From Chryseobacterium oranimense (GTDB lineage Bacteria; Bacteroidota; Bacteroidia; Flavobacteriales; Weeksellaceae), in the NCBI RefSeq assembly GCF_025244725.1, contig NZ_CP104203.1, positions 2,604,001-2,668,000 of the forward strand: 64,000 bases of DNA, in the 5' to 3' direction. The notes under the pieces are model-generated. The model did no database searches. It saw only the letters and a list, made by a program, of their open reading frames with translations, and had not been told where the DNA came from. Of the stretch, positions 1 to 7,579 are shown piece after piece (the first letter of the stretch is position 1; each line of letters starts with the position of its first letter). The translations under genes were made by a program, and so were the position numbers.

Positions 1-1337
1 TTTATACCAATTCTGAACCGGGAACCAACCTCTTCAAATCCATCCGTGAGATCAAAGAGGAATGGTCGAAAGCCGGACAGGTTGCAAAATCCGAGTTTAA
101 AATACTGAATAATAACTACTTCCACCACCTGAATCAGTTTTATCAGATGCTGGATCTGAATAAAGAATTTCTTGAGCAGGAATTCAGCCATAATTTAGAG
201 AAAAGACAGCATATCATTGCCCGTGCCAAAGAACTGGAAAATGAACCTGTGATTCAAAAAGCGCTGAACGAGCTTCAATATCTTCATAAACTTTGGAAAG
301 AAGAAGCTGAACCTGTAGCTGAAGAATTCCGTGAAAAAACATGGGAAGAGTTCAAAGAAATTTCCAACAAGATCCACGAAAGAAAATCTGAACTTTCAGC
401 AGCTATAGAAGGCGAACAGAACAGTAACCTGGAAAAGAAAAACCAGATCATCGCGGAAATTAAAAAACTCTCCGAGCCTTCTGACACCCCAAACCATAGC
501 TACTGGCAGAACTCAATCAAAAGAGTAGAAGATCTCCGTACAGAATTCTTAAAAACAGGAAGCGTTCCGAGAAAACTGTCCAATCAGAACTGGAATGACT
601 TCAAAACCACACTCAGAGGTTTCAATACAACAAAAAACAATTACTATAAATCCCTGAAAGGTTCCCAGCAGGCCAATCTGGATGAAAAATTAAAACTGAT
701 CCAGACTGCACAGGATAATATGAACAGTGAAGAATGGGATATTGCCGTTCCTTTGTTTAAAAAACTTCAGGAAGACTGGAAAAAGATCGGACATGTTCCA
801 AAAAGCATGACCAATAAAATCTGGGATGAATTCCGTGATGCATGTAACACATTTTTCAATAATTACAGAGAGAAAAACAATGCATCCAACGATAACTGGA
901 AAGAAAATTACAAGCAGAAAAAAGAAATTCTTGAAGATCTGAAGACCGTTTCCAACGAAGAAGGCAGTATCGAAAGAATAGAAGCTATAAAAACTGCATG
1001 GAACAACATCGGTAAGGTACCAAGAGACAAAATCTCAATCAATACCGAATTCAACAGAGCTTTAAGAGAAAAACTGAAATTGAATAAGATCAATGAACTT
1101 GAGCTGAAAGAAGAAGGATTAACAGAAAACCAGCTTACAGACAAAGCGAGAAAGATCAAGAGCCAGATTTCTGACCTTGAAGGTGAAATTGTAAAACTTG
1201 AAAACAACCTTGCATTCTTCAACAAGCCATCAAGAGAAAATCCTCTTCTGAGAGATACATTCAATACAATTGACGAGAAGAAGGCTCATCTGGAAACCTT
1301 AAAGCAGAATCTTCACAATATCATTACAGGAGATTAA
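1..1337 (+). CDS. DUF349 repeat protein, 5' end cut by the window
   Basis: The frame is open from base 3 with no stop, so the N-terminus lies outside the window; the Met codon at 147 is internal. The visible part is almost entirely charged and helical and repeats a unit of about 70 residues built around W-x2-IG-x-VP (for example WKKIGHVP and WNNIGKVP), followed by a W-x2-F segment, which is the DUF349 signature. About four or five repeats are visible. Bacteroidota homologues are about 600-700 residues long and have no settled biochemical role. The C-terminus is coiled-coil-like (Glu/Lys/Leu rich). A terminator-like hairpin follows. Confidence 0.9.
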   Translation, partial: YTNSEPGTNLFKSIREIKEEWSKAGQVAKSEFKILNNNYFHHLNQFYQMLDLNKEFLEQEFSHNLEKRQHIIARAKELENEPVIQKALNELQYLHKLWKEEAEPVAEEFREKTWEEFKEISNKIHERKSELSAAIEGEQNSNLEKKNQIIAEIKKLSEPSDTPNHSYWQNSIKRVEDLRTEFLKTGSVPRKLSNQNWNDFKTTLRGFNTTKNNYYKSLKGSQQANLDEKLKLIQTAQDNMNSEEWDIAVPLFKKLQEDWKKIGHVPKSMTNKIWDEFRDACNTFFNNYREKNNASNDNWKENYKQKKEILEDLKTVSNEEGSIERIEAIKTAWNNIGKVPRDKISINTEFNRALREKLKLNKINELELKEEGLTENQLTDKARKIKSQISDLEGEIVKLENNLAFFNKPSRENPLLRDTFNTIDEKKAHLETLKQNLHNIITGD

Positions 1338-1352
1338 TTTATTAAACAATAT

Positions 1353-1395
1353 AAAAAAGGCGGAGCAAAGAAATTTGTCTTCGCTTTTTCTTTTT
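1353..1395 (+). terminator. Rho-independent terminator after the DUF349 gene
   Basis: A stem of about 10 bp (1360-1369 with 1374-1384, one bulged T) closed by a GAAA tetraloop is preceded by an A run and followed by two T runs. It ends only a few bases before the ribD start at 1401, so ribD is probably served by read-through or by a promoter hidden in this short gap. Confidence 0.6.
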
Positions 1396-1400
1396 ACCTT

Positions 1401-2435
1401 ATGAATACCGACGAATTATACATAAAAAGATGCATTGAACTGGCTCAAAAAGCCCTTGGCAAAACCTACCCCAATCCTCTCGTAGGCAGCGTGATTGTTC
1501 ACGAAGGAAAAATTATCGGGGAAGGATACCATCATAAAGCAGGAGAAAACCATGCTGAAATCAACGCTATCAACTCAGTAGAAGATAAGACTCTTATCCC
1601 GGAATCCACCATTTATGTTTCTCTTGAGCCGTGTGCCCATTATGGAAAAACACCACCCTGCGCTTTAAAAATTAAAGAGCTTGGCTTTAAAAAAGTAGTG
1701 ATAGGCGCTATGGATTCCCATGATAAAGTAAATGGAAAAGGAAAAAAAATCATTCAGGATGCAGGTATTGAAACTATTTCAGGAATACTTGAAAAGGAAT
1801 GCATTGAGCTGAATAAAAGATTCTTCACCTATCACGAAAAGAAAAGACCTTACATCATCTTAAAATGGGCAGAATCAGGAGATGGTTTTTTAGATAAAGA
1901 TTTCAAACCGACAGCTATTTCAAATAGTTTGGTTAACCAGTTCATACATCAGTTGAGAGCCGATGAACATGCCATTTTAGTAGGTACACAGACAGCCTTA
2001 AATGATAACCCTAGCCTGACCGTAAGAAATGCCGAAGGAAAAAATCCCGTAAGAATCCTCATTGACTTCGATCTGAAAGTTCCGGAAGATTTCAACATAT
2101 ATAATCATGAAGCACCAACTTTGGTTATAAACAGTAAAAAAGAAGAAACCAAAGACCATATCAAATTCATCAAGACTGAAAAAGAAAACTTCCTGAACAG
2201 CCTGATGGAGACCCTGTATAAGGAACAGATACAATCCGTTATCATAGAAGGAGGCGGATATACCTTACAGAAGTTTATTAATGAAGGACTTTGGGACGAA
2301 GTTATTATTATTAAAAATGAAAATCTGAAACTGGAAAACGGAACAAAAGCTCCGCAGTTTGATTTTAAACCTAATCAGACTTTAAGCTTTAGAGACAATT
2401 TCATTGAGAAGCACATTAGAAAATCGATTTCATAA
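1401..2435 (+). CDS. ribD: Bifunctional riboflavin biosynthesis deaminase/reductase RibD
   Basis: RibD carries out two successive steps of riboflavin synthesis: deamination of the pyrimidine released by GTP cyclohydrolase II, then NADPH-dependent reduction of the ribose side chain. The N-terminal cytidine-deaminase-like domain shows H51-A-E53 and PC78...PPC87, the zinc ligands and catalytic Glu; the GKTPPC stretch is typical of RibD. The C-terminal RibD_C reductase domain spans about residues 145-344 and includes the VGTQTALNDNPSLTVR segment. The 344-residue length is normal for the fused enzyme. No other rib gene and no FMN riboswitch is seen nearby; only 63 bp, mostly a terminator hairpin, separate it from the gene before. 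Confidence 0.95.
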   Translation: MNTDELYIKRCIELAQKALGKTYPNPLVGSVIVHEGKIIGEGYHHKAGENHAEINAINSVEDKTLIPESTIYVSLEPCAHYGKTPPCALKIKELGFKKVVIGAMDSHDKVNGKGKKIIQDAGIETISGILEKECIELNKRFFTYHEKKRPYIILKWAESGDGFLDKDFKPTAISNSLVNQFIHQLRADEHAILVGTQTALNDNPSLTVRNAEGKNPVRILIDFDLKVPEDFNIYNHEAPTLVINSKKEETKDHIKFIKTEKENFLNSLMETLYKEQIQSVIIEGGGYTLQKFINEGLWDEVIIIKNENLKLENGTKAPQFDFKPNQTLSFRDNFIEKHIRKSIS

Positions 2436-2496
2436 AAATTTATTTTAACATAATAAAATAATTCAATTTTTCAACGATTTACTTATAAATAATTCA

Positions 2497-2504
2497 TTAA
2501 TTTG
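2497..2504 (+). promoter_or_regulatory. Probable -7 box for the GG-leader peptide gene
   Basis: TTAATTTG matches the flavobacterial TAnnTTTG box at 7 of 8 positions and lies 24 bp before the ATG at 2529. The TTG at 2502 that would extend the frame is part of this box, so it is unlikely to be a start codon. Confidence 0.4.
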
Positions 2505-2528
2505 TTATACAAATTAAAAAAAATTATT

Positions 2529-2750
2529 ATGAGAAATTTAAAAAATGTAAAAGGTGCGAAAATGCTTACAAGAAATGATCAGAAATCAATTATTGGAGGT
2601 TACAACCAATGTGGTGCACCTTGGCTGCCCAATCAAGGCTGCGGACCCAATCAGTGCTGCATAGGAAGTGCTTGTCACCCTATTTCAGATGCAGGTCAAC
2701 AATGGGGACTATGCAATCCTCCTGTTGAACCACCATGCTGTGAAGACTAA
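2529..2750 (+). CDS. Cysteine-rich bacteriocin-like peptide with double-glycine leader
   Basis: A 73-residue product. The first 24 residues, starting MRNLKNVKGAKMLTRNDQK and ending in GG, look like the bacteriocin-type leader common in Chryseobacterium, which is normally cut after GG by a C39-peptidase ABC exporter. The 49-residue remainder has eight cysteines spaced C-x9-C-x4-CC-x4-C-x12-C-x7-CC. The first six follow the C-C-CC-C-C order of inhibitor-cystine-knot peptides. It is also rich in Pro, Gly and Asn and carries few charges. The start at 2529 is preferred over the TTG at 2502, which lies in the -7 box. No exporter, immunity or modification gene is adjacent, and hairpins follow. Export as a stable disulfide-rich peptide is inference; toxin, signal and surface roles are all possible. 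Confidence 0.75.
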   Translation: MRNLKNVKGAKMLTRNDQKSIIGGYNQCGAPWLPNQGCGPNQCCIGSACHPISDAGQQWGLCNPPVEPPCCED

Positions 2751-2808
2751 TATATTGACCAAATTCAACTTTACCGGGCAATATAAAACAGTAATAAAAC
2801 TTACTTCC

Positions 2809-2856
2809 AATCCTTCTTTTCTATATCTATTTGATTAGTATTTGAAAAGAAGGATT
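2809..2856. repeat. 13-bp perfect inverted repeat downstream of the GG peptide gene
   Basis: The arms at 2809-2821 and 2844-2856 are perfectly complementary (AATCCTTCTTTTC and its complement) with a 22-nt AT-rich loop. There is no T run directly after the right arm, so this may protect the 3' end of the peptide mRNA rather than terminate transcription. Confidence 0.5.
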
Positions 2857-2883
2857 TATACATTCTACCAGTAATACATATTT

Positions 2884-2906
2884 AAAGAGCATTTCAGCTC
2901 TTTTTT
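2884..2906 (+). terminator. Rho-independent terminator
   Basis: AAAGAGC and GCTCTTT form a 7-bp stem with loop ATTTCA, followed by a run of six T. It closes the GG-peptide transcription unit before the next promoter box. Confidence 0.8.
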
Positions 2907-2921
2907 GTTTATTATAAAGCG

Positions 2922-2929
2922 TAATTTTG
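2922..2929 (+). promoter_or_regulatory. -7 box (TAATTTTG) for the YigZ-family gene
   Basis: Exact match to TAnnTTTG, 25 bp before the ATG at 2955. No convincing -33 TTG at the usual distance. Confidence 0.5.
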
Positions 2930-2954
2930 TAAAAAATAAATTGGAAAGGCATAA

Positions 2955-3557
2955 ATGTTCGAATACAAAACGATAGAAAAACCCATAGAAAATACCTTAC
3001 TAAAAGAAAAAGGAAGCAAGTTCATCGGATTTGCCTTCCCTGTCAATAATGAAAAGGAACTGAAGGCGGCATTAGATAAAATCAGGGCGGAGCATCCTAA
3101 AGCTACCCACCACTGCTATGCTTTCAGAATGGGCCTGGAAGGAGAAAATTACCGGGCCAATGACGATGGAGAGCCATCAGGAAGCGCAGGCCTTCCGATT
3201 TACAATCAGCTTTTAGCTCATGAAATAACGAATGTCTTAGTCATTTCAGTCCGGTATTATGGAGGAACGAAACTTGGAGTTTCAGGACTGGTGAAAGCTT
3301 ATAAAGAATGTGCCAAAATCACGCTTGAAGAAGCCAATATCATAATCAGGGAACTGGAAACGGAAATTGAAATTCAGTTTAATTTCAATCAGCAGAATAC
3401 CATTTTCACCCTGCTTTCAAAATATGATGCGAAGGTTTTGAATTTCGATGCGAATGAAAACTGCACCCTCACAGCTTCATTAAAATTAGCCCAAAAAGAA
3501 AGCATCTCAGATAAATTATCCGAGATGCAATATGTTTCATTTGAATTTATAGATTAA
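2955..3557 (+). CDS. YigZ/IMPACT family protein (UPF0029)
   Basis: A 200-residue cytoplasmic protein. Residues 1-115 form the UPF0029 (Impact N-terminal) domain, with the conserved segments HHCYAFR, DDGEPSGSAGLPI and YYGGTKLGVSGLVKAY; the rest is the small DUF1949-like ferredoxin-fold tail. Eukaryotic IMPACT inhibits the eIF2-alpha kinase GCN2; the bacterial role is unsettled, although nucleic-acid or ribosome binding has been proposed. The 3' end overlaps the convergent peptidase gene by 4 bp (3554-3557). Confidence 0.9.
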   Translation: MFEYKTIEKPIENTLLKEKGSKFIGFAFPVNNEKELKAALDKIRAEHPKATHHCYAFRMGLEGENYRANDDGEPSGSAGLPIYNQLLAHEITNVLVISVRYYGGTKLGVSGLVKAYKECAKITLEEANIIIRELETEIEIQFNFNQQNTIFTLLSKYDAKVLNFDANENCTLTASLKLAQKESISDKLSEMQYVSFEFID

Positions 3558-4264
3558 TTCCTTCTGCTTCCCAGCAGTAAAGACCCCCAGTATAAAAGCT
3601 GTGCCAGAGATCCGATAGCTGCAACAACATACGTTCTTGCCGCCCATTTCAGACTGTCCTGAACCCCGACAAATTCTTCCTGAGTAACAGTTCCTGTATC
3701 TTTAAGCCATTTCATTGCCCTGTTACTTGCATCATATTCCACCGGAAGCGTTACAAAAGCAAAAAGCGTTGTCATTGCAAACATCGCCACTCCTATCGCC
3801 AGAACCGTAGTATTCCCGTTTGGGTTATCAATAGATCTTGTTGCCGCCATAATCCCGATACCGGCAATAAGGACAAACTGCATCAAATTAGAACTTATAT
3901 TAACAACAGGAACCAGTTTTGAACGCAGATTCAGCATTGAATATCCCACCGCATGCTGAACTGCATGTCCGCATTCGTGGGCAGCTACAGCTGCAGCCGC
4001 AGCATTTCTCTGCATGTAAACTCCTTCTGAAAGATTAACTGTTTTATCTGCCGGATTATAATGATCAGTCAGCTGGCCGGGAACTGAAATTACCTGTACA
4101 TCATTGATCCCGTTATCTCTAAGCATTTTCTCTGCTACTTCCTTTCCGGAAAGGCCATTCCTGAGATGCACATTGGAATAATATTCAAATTTCGATTTCA
4201 GTCTGGACGAAATCCACCAGCTCACCAGCATTGAAATACCGATAATGATATAATAACCCATCAT
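3554..4264 (-). CDS. YugP-type zinc metallopeptidase, membrane bound
   Basis: A 236-residue protein with an N-terminal membrane segment (about residues 3-20), the zinc-binding motif H96-E-C-G-H100, and two or three hydrophobic segments in the C-terminal half. The order matches the neutral zinc metallopeptidase YugP family (PF04298). The substrate is unknown; the active site is expected at the membrane. Two Met codons begin the frame and either could be used. It overlaps the yigZ-like gene tail to tail by 4 bp and is divergent from the acetyltransferase-like gene at 4371. Confidence 0.88.
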   Translation of the reverse strand: MMGYYIIIGISMLVSWWISSRLKSKFEYYSNVHLRNGLSGKEVAEKMLRDNGINDVQVISVPGQLTDHYNPADKTVNLSEGVYMQRNAAAAAVAAHECGHAVQHAVGYSMLNLRSKLVPVVNISSNLMQFVLIAGIGIMAATRSIDNPNGNTTVLAIGVAMFAMTTLFAFVTLPVEYDASNRAMKWLKDTGTVTQEEFVGVQDSLKWAARTYVVAAIGSLAQLLYWGSLLLGSRRN

Positions 4265-4340
4265 TTTATATAGATTTTTTGTGTTTAAATTTTAATCATA
4301 ATGATGTAAAAACTGTGCCAAAGTATTACATTTTATTATC

Positions 4341-4348
4341 TATATTTG
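4341..4348 (+). promoter_or_regulatory. -7 box (TATATTTG) for the GNAT-like gene
   Basis: Exact TAnnTTTG match 22 bp before the ATG at 4371. Confidence 0.55.
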
Positions 4349-4370
4349 CTCTTTAATTACCCTCTAAACT

Positions 4371-5504
4371 ATGTCTAAAGTTTCAGTTATTGAAGTAAAA
4401 AACCAAGATGAATTAAAAAAATTCGTAAGGTTTCCAATGGATCTTTATAAAAACAATCCTTATTATGTCCCTTCCTTTATCAAAGACGAATTCAAAATCT
4501 GGGACGAAAAGGAAAATCCGGCATTACATTATTCAAAATCGAAACAATATCTTGCACTAAAAGACAATAAAGTGGTTGGAAGAATCGCCGTCATTATCAA
4601 CCATAAAGAAGAAAAGGAGCTGGGCATCAGGAAAGTTCGCTTCGGATGGATCGATTTTATTGATGATAAGGAAGTTTCAAAAGCCCTGATTCAGAAAGCT
4701 GTTGAATATGCCAGAGAAAACAATATAGACAAGATCGAAGGGCCAATGGGCTTCACCAATCTTGACAAAGCTGGAATGCTCACTATGGGATTCGACAAAC
4801 TGGCTACCATGATCGGAATTTACAATCATGAATATTACCCTAAACATTTGGAAGACCTTGGAATGACCAAAGAAAAGGAATGGGTAGAATATGAAATGAA
4901 TTTTCCGAAAGTTCTTCCCGAAAAAGTAGAAAAATTCAGCGGATTGATCGCTCAGAAATATAAACTTAAAGTACTTAATTTCAAATCAAAGCAGGAAATT
5001 TTACCATTTGTAGAGCCTATGTTTAAGCTGCTTGATGAAACTTATAAGCATCTTTCTACCTACACTCCTATTTCAGATGAACAGATACAGACGTACAGAG
5101 AAAAATATTTCCCCTTTATAGACAAGAACTACGTGATCTGTGTAGTGGACGAAAACAACGAGCTGGTTTCATTTGCCATCACAATGCCTTCTTATTCCAA
5201 AGCATTACAAAAATCAAAAGGGAAATTATTTCCATTTGGATGGTGGCATTTCTTACAGGCAGGAAAGAAAAATGACAGGGCCAATTTTTATCTGATAGGA
5301 ATTCACCCTGAATATCAGAGACGTGGCGTGACAGCCATTATATTCAAAGAAATTTTCGTACGTTTTACCAGCATGGGAATCGATTTTGCCGAAACCAACC
5401 CGGAACTTGAAGAAAACAAAAGCGTTCAGGTGCTATGGCAGGATTACAATCCCGTGAACCATAAGAGAAGAAGAACATACTCCATGACTATAGGTAATGA
5501 GTAA
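4371..5504 (+). CDS. GNAT-fold N-acetyltransferase-like protein
   Basis: A 377-residue soluble protein. The C-terminal part contains NFYLIGIHPEYQRRGVTAI, close to the acetyl-CoA-binding Q/R-x2-G-x-G/A motif A of GNAT enzymes; an N-terminal half with a KDNKVVGRIAVIIN-like strand suggests a second, degenerate GNAT unit. Homologues are widespread in Flavobacteriia and functionally uncharacterised; substrate unknown. Odd feature: the last codons and the stop lie in a heptad tract. The stop TAA (5502-5504) is the first three bases of the second heptad, so the C-terminal G-N-E may come from the repeat rather than from the ancestral gene. Confidence 0.75.
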   Translation: MSKVSVIEVKNQDELKKFVRFPMDLYKNNPYYVPSFIKDEFKIWDEKENPALHYSKSKQYLALKDNKVVGRIAVIINHKEEKELGIRKVRFGWIDFIDDKEVSKALIQKAVEYARENNIDKIEGPMGFTNLDKAGMLTMGFDKLATMIGIYNHEYYPKHLEDLGMTKEKEWVEYEMNFPKVLPEKVEKFSGLIAQKYKLKVLNFKSKQEILPFVEPMFKLLDETYKHLSTYTPISDEQIQTYREKYFPFIDKNYVICVVDENNELVSFAITMPSYSKALQKSKGKLFPFGWWHFLQAGKKNDRANFYLIGIHPEYQRRGVTAIIFKEIFVRFTSMGIDFAETNPELEENKSVQVLWQDYNPVNHKRRRTYSMTIGNE

Positions 5505-5680
5505 TGGGCAATAAGTAATAAGTGATGAGTTATTAGTAGACTTATTTTATTTCTGAAACTAATAACTCAAACTTTACAACACCGAAATATCAGCCCACCC
5601 AACCCGAAAATTCACAACCAGAAACTCGCACCACGAAAACCCGAACCGCATCACAAAACCCGAACCCCGCAACACCTACC
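5495..5680. repeat. Heptad-tract element 1 (composite)
   Basis: Six consecutive degenerate 7-bp words (5495-5536; TAATGAG, TAATGGG and variants) start inside the upstream gene. The last part, TGAGTTATTAGT (5526-5537), has a perfect 12-bp inverted copy at 5558-5569. A second, looser tract of AACCCGA-like words covers about 5598-5680 and stops just before the small gene at 5683. The first words match those flanking the four-helix-bundle gene near 49.5 kb; the second set matches words at 48922-48949. Confidence 0.8.
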
Positions 5681-5682
5681 CC

Positions 5683-5859
5683 ATGAAACCACATCTCATT
5701 GTCTTCGCTGTTCTTATTGCCATATTCATCGTTTATAATTTCTTCTTCCGTATCCAGGACGACAGGATGAATACTATCGTTAATATTGCGCTTGCCAGTA
5801 TTCTTTTTGGATATATATCGTTCATGGCCTATTCTCTCCTCAAAAAAATGAAGAAATAA
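5683..5859 (+). CDS. Small two-helix membrane protein, unknown function
   Basis: An ATG-started frame of 58 codons. The product begins MKPHLIVFAVLIAIFIVYNF and has two hydrophobic segments (about residues 4-22 and 33-53) joined by a short polar turn with R-x-QDDR, and a Lys-rich tail (LLKKMKK). That hairpin plan is plausible for a real small membrane protein. It lies between a heptad tract and the nuoA promoter and is not obviously part of complex I. No family recognised. Confidence 0.6.
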   Translation: MKPHLIVFAVLIAIFIVYNFFFRIQDDRMNTIVNIALASILFGYISFMAYSLLKKMKK

Positions 5860-5949
5860 ATACTATTTTTATTGATTCTAAATTACCACTTTTCCCTATT
5901 TTCATCCCACTTTTAAGCTTATTAATTTCATGCTTTCTTGTTTATTCGC

Positions 5950-5957
5950 TAAATTTG
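5950..5957 (+). promoter_or_regulatory. -7 box (TAAATTTG) for the nuo operon
   Basis: Exact TAnnTTTG match 23 bp before the nuoA ATG. It is the only clear promoter box before the operon; a -33 TTG at canonical distance was not found. Confidence 0.6.
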
Positions 5958-5980
5958 CAAATTGAGATAATAATGCAAAA

Positions 5981-6352
5981 ATGAATTTACCTGAAAGTTA
6001 TATTCCAATCCTAATTCAAGCAGGTGTTGCTATGGCATTCGTAGCTGTTTCTTTGCTTGGAGCCCATTTTCTGGGACCAAAACAGAAGAAAGGAAATTCT
6101 GTAAAAAACCAAAGCTGGGAATGTGGAGTTCCTGTAGAGGGAAATGCGAGAACACCGTTTTCCATTAAATACTTCCTGACTGCCGTATTATTCGTACTAT
6201 TCGATATTGAAATCGTATTTTTTTACCCATATGCGGTGAATTTCAGAGAATTCGGAATGGAAGGATTCCTGGCTGTACTTACATTTGTTGCAATTTTCTT
6301 CATGGCGTTTTTCTATGTTTGGAAACGCGGTGCATTAGATTGGGACAAATAA
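5981..6352 (+). CDS. nuoA: NADH-quinone oxidoreductase subunit A
   Basis: First gene of a 14-subunit complex I operon. The 123-residue product has three membrane helices and the conserved loop with NQSWECGVPVEGNARTPFSIKYF, which carries the NuoA Cys near the quinone-binding loop (ECG), followed by FDIEIVFFYPYA. It is part of the membrane arm at the junction with the hydrophilic arm. Length is normal. A 92-bp gap filled by a heptad element separates it from nuoB. Confidence 0.97.
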   Translation: MNLPESYIPILIQAGVAMAFVAVSLLGAHFLGPKQKKGNSVKNQSWECGVPVEGNARTPFSIKYFLTAVLFVLFDIEIVFFYPYAVNFREFGMEGFLAVLTFVAIFFMAFFYVWKRGALDWDK

Positions 6353-6360
6353 AAAAAATT

Positions 6361-6440
6361 ATGAATTATAAATTTTGAGTTTTGGATTATTGACTCCAGA
6401 AGATTAATCTAAAATCTATAATTCAAAATCTAAAATTAAA
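6361..6440. repeat. Heptad-tract element 2 (nuoA-nuoB gap)
   Basis: The right run has five in-register heptads (6406-6440; words like AATCTAA and AATTCAA). The left run has five heptads (6361-6395; words like ATGAATT and TTGGATT) whose complements belong to the same word family, so the two runs can pair imperfectly. The tract ends 4 nt before the nuoB ATG. Confidence 0.75.
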
Positions 6441-6444
6441 ATAA

Positions 6445-7005
6445 ATGTCAGATAAAAAACCAGTAATAAGAACAGATGCACCTGCTCCGGAAGGATTTGA
6501 AGGAGAAGGTTTTTTCGCAACGAAACTGAGCAGTGTAATCGGGATGGCAAGAAAGTTTTCACTTTGGCCGTTACCTTTTGCAACCTCTTGTTGTGGTATC
6601 GAGTTTATGGCAACCCTGAACCCTACTTATGATGCTTCGAGATTTGGTATGGAAAGAAACTCTTTCTCACCAAGACAGGCAGATATGCTGATGGTTTGCG
6701 GAACCATATCCAAAAAGTTAGGACCCGTCCTGAAAGAAGTTTACACTCAGATGGCCGAGCCAAAATGGGTGGTTGCTGTTGGAGCATGCGCTTCCAGCGG
6801 TGGTATTTTTGACACATACTCTGTATTACAGGGAATTGATAAAATTATTCCGGTTGACGTATACGTTCCGGGATGCCCTCCGAGACCGGAACAGATCATC
6901 GAAGGGGTAATGCAGGTTCAGGCCCTTGCAGAAAGCGAAAGCATCAGAAGAAGAGATATGCCTGAATACCAGAAACTATTAGATTCTTACAACATAAGCA
7001 ACTAA
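6445..7005 (+). CDS. nuoB: NADH-quinone oxidoreductase subunit B
   Basis: This 186-residue subunit binds the terminal [4Fe-4S] cluster N2 that passes electrons to quinone. The ligands are visible as the adjacent pair C49-C50 (ATSCCGIEFMA), C115 (GACASSGG) and C144 (VPGCPPRPE). Located in the connecting module next to NuoD. nuoC follows after 5 bp, so the two are almost certainly co-translated. Confidence 0.97.
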   Translation: MSDKKPVIRTDAPAPEGFEGEGFFATKLSSVIGMARKFSLWPLPFATSCCGIEFMATLNPTYDASRFGMERNSFSPRQADMLMVCGTISKKLGPVLKEVYTQMAEPKWVVAVGACASSGGIFDTYSVLQGIDKIIPVDVYVPGCPPRPEQIIEGVMQVQALAESESIRRRDMPEYQKLLDSYNISN

Positions 7006-7010
7006 CGGAA

Positions 7011-7505
7011 ATGACAAACGAATTTGTATTAGAAGCAATCACGAGAGAATTTCCGGAATCTGTCATTTCAAGTTCAGAACCTTATGGAATGTTAACGATT
7101 GAGGTGAAGAAAGATGATATCAAAAAGATCATTCATTATCTGAAAGATTCATCGTTAGGATTCAATTTTCTTACCGATATCTGCGGGATCCATTATCCTG
7201 AATTTCCGGACAAAGAAATTGGTGTAATATATCACCTTCATAATATGATGGACAATTTCAGATTACGTTTGAAAATCTTTATGTCCAGAGAAAATATTGA
7301 AGTGGACTCCCTTGTGGAATTATTTGCAGGAGCCAACTGGATGGAAAGAGAAACCTATGATTTCTACGGAATTAAATTTAAAGGACATCCTGATCTGAGA
7401 CCTATCCTGAATATGGAAGACCTCGGATATCATCCTATGCTGAAGGAATACCGACTTGAAGACGGTACAAGAACAGATAAGGACGATAATATGTTCGGAA
7501 GATAA
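7011..7505 (+). CDS. nuoC: NADH-quinone oxidoreductase subunit C
   Basis: A 164-residue 30-kDa-subunit homologue with the signature ERETYDFYGIKFKGHPDLRPIL in the C-terminal half. It scaffolds the peripheral arm. In this organism nuoC and nuoD are separate genes, unlike the fused nuoCD of enterobacteria; the 74-bp gap holds nine consecutive heptads. Confidence 0.96.
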   Translation: MTNEFVLEAITREFPESVISSSEPYGMLTIEVKKDDIKKIIHYLKDSSLGFNFLTDICGIHYPEFPDKEIGVIYHLHNMMDNFRLRLKIFMSRENIEVDSLVELFAGANWMERETYDFYGIKFKGHPDLRPILNMEDLGYHPMLKEYRLEDGTRTDKDDNMFGR

Positions 7506-7512
7506 AAATAAT

Positions 7513-7575
7513 GCAGTAAGCAATAAGCAATAAGCAGTAAGCTTAAAGCCTAGAGCCTAAAGCCTAAAGCATTTA
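7513..7575. repeat. Heptad-tract element 3 (nuoC-nuoD gap)
   Basis: Nine consecutive 7-bp words, every one beginning with GC and in perfect register: four of the GCAGTAA/GCAATAA type, then GCTTAAA, three of the GCCTAAA type, then GCATTTA. The run stops 4 nt before the nuoD ATG. This is the clearest example of the 7-bp period in the window. Confidence 0.9.
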
Positions 7576-7579
7576 AATT

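Noticed and set aside
147..1337. DUF349 protein starting at the Met codon at 147
   Set aside because: The frame is open to base 3 with DUF349-like sequence, so the gene is cut by the window edge.
1360..1400. FMN riboswitch before ribD
   Set aside because: The gap is only 63 bp and is taken up by a simple terminator hairpin; no RFN-like conserved boxes.
2502..2528. Longer form of the GG peptide starting at the TTG at 2502
   Set aside because: The TTG is part of the near-consensus -7 box and the added residues do not fit a GG leader start.
7506..7579. Heptad tract read as a CRISPR-like repeat array
   Set aside because: The 7-bp words are contiguous, degenerate and lack spacers; no cas gene is in the window.
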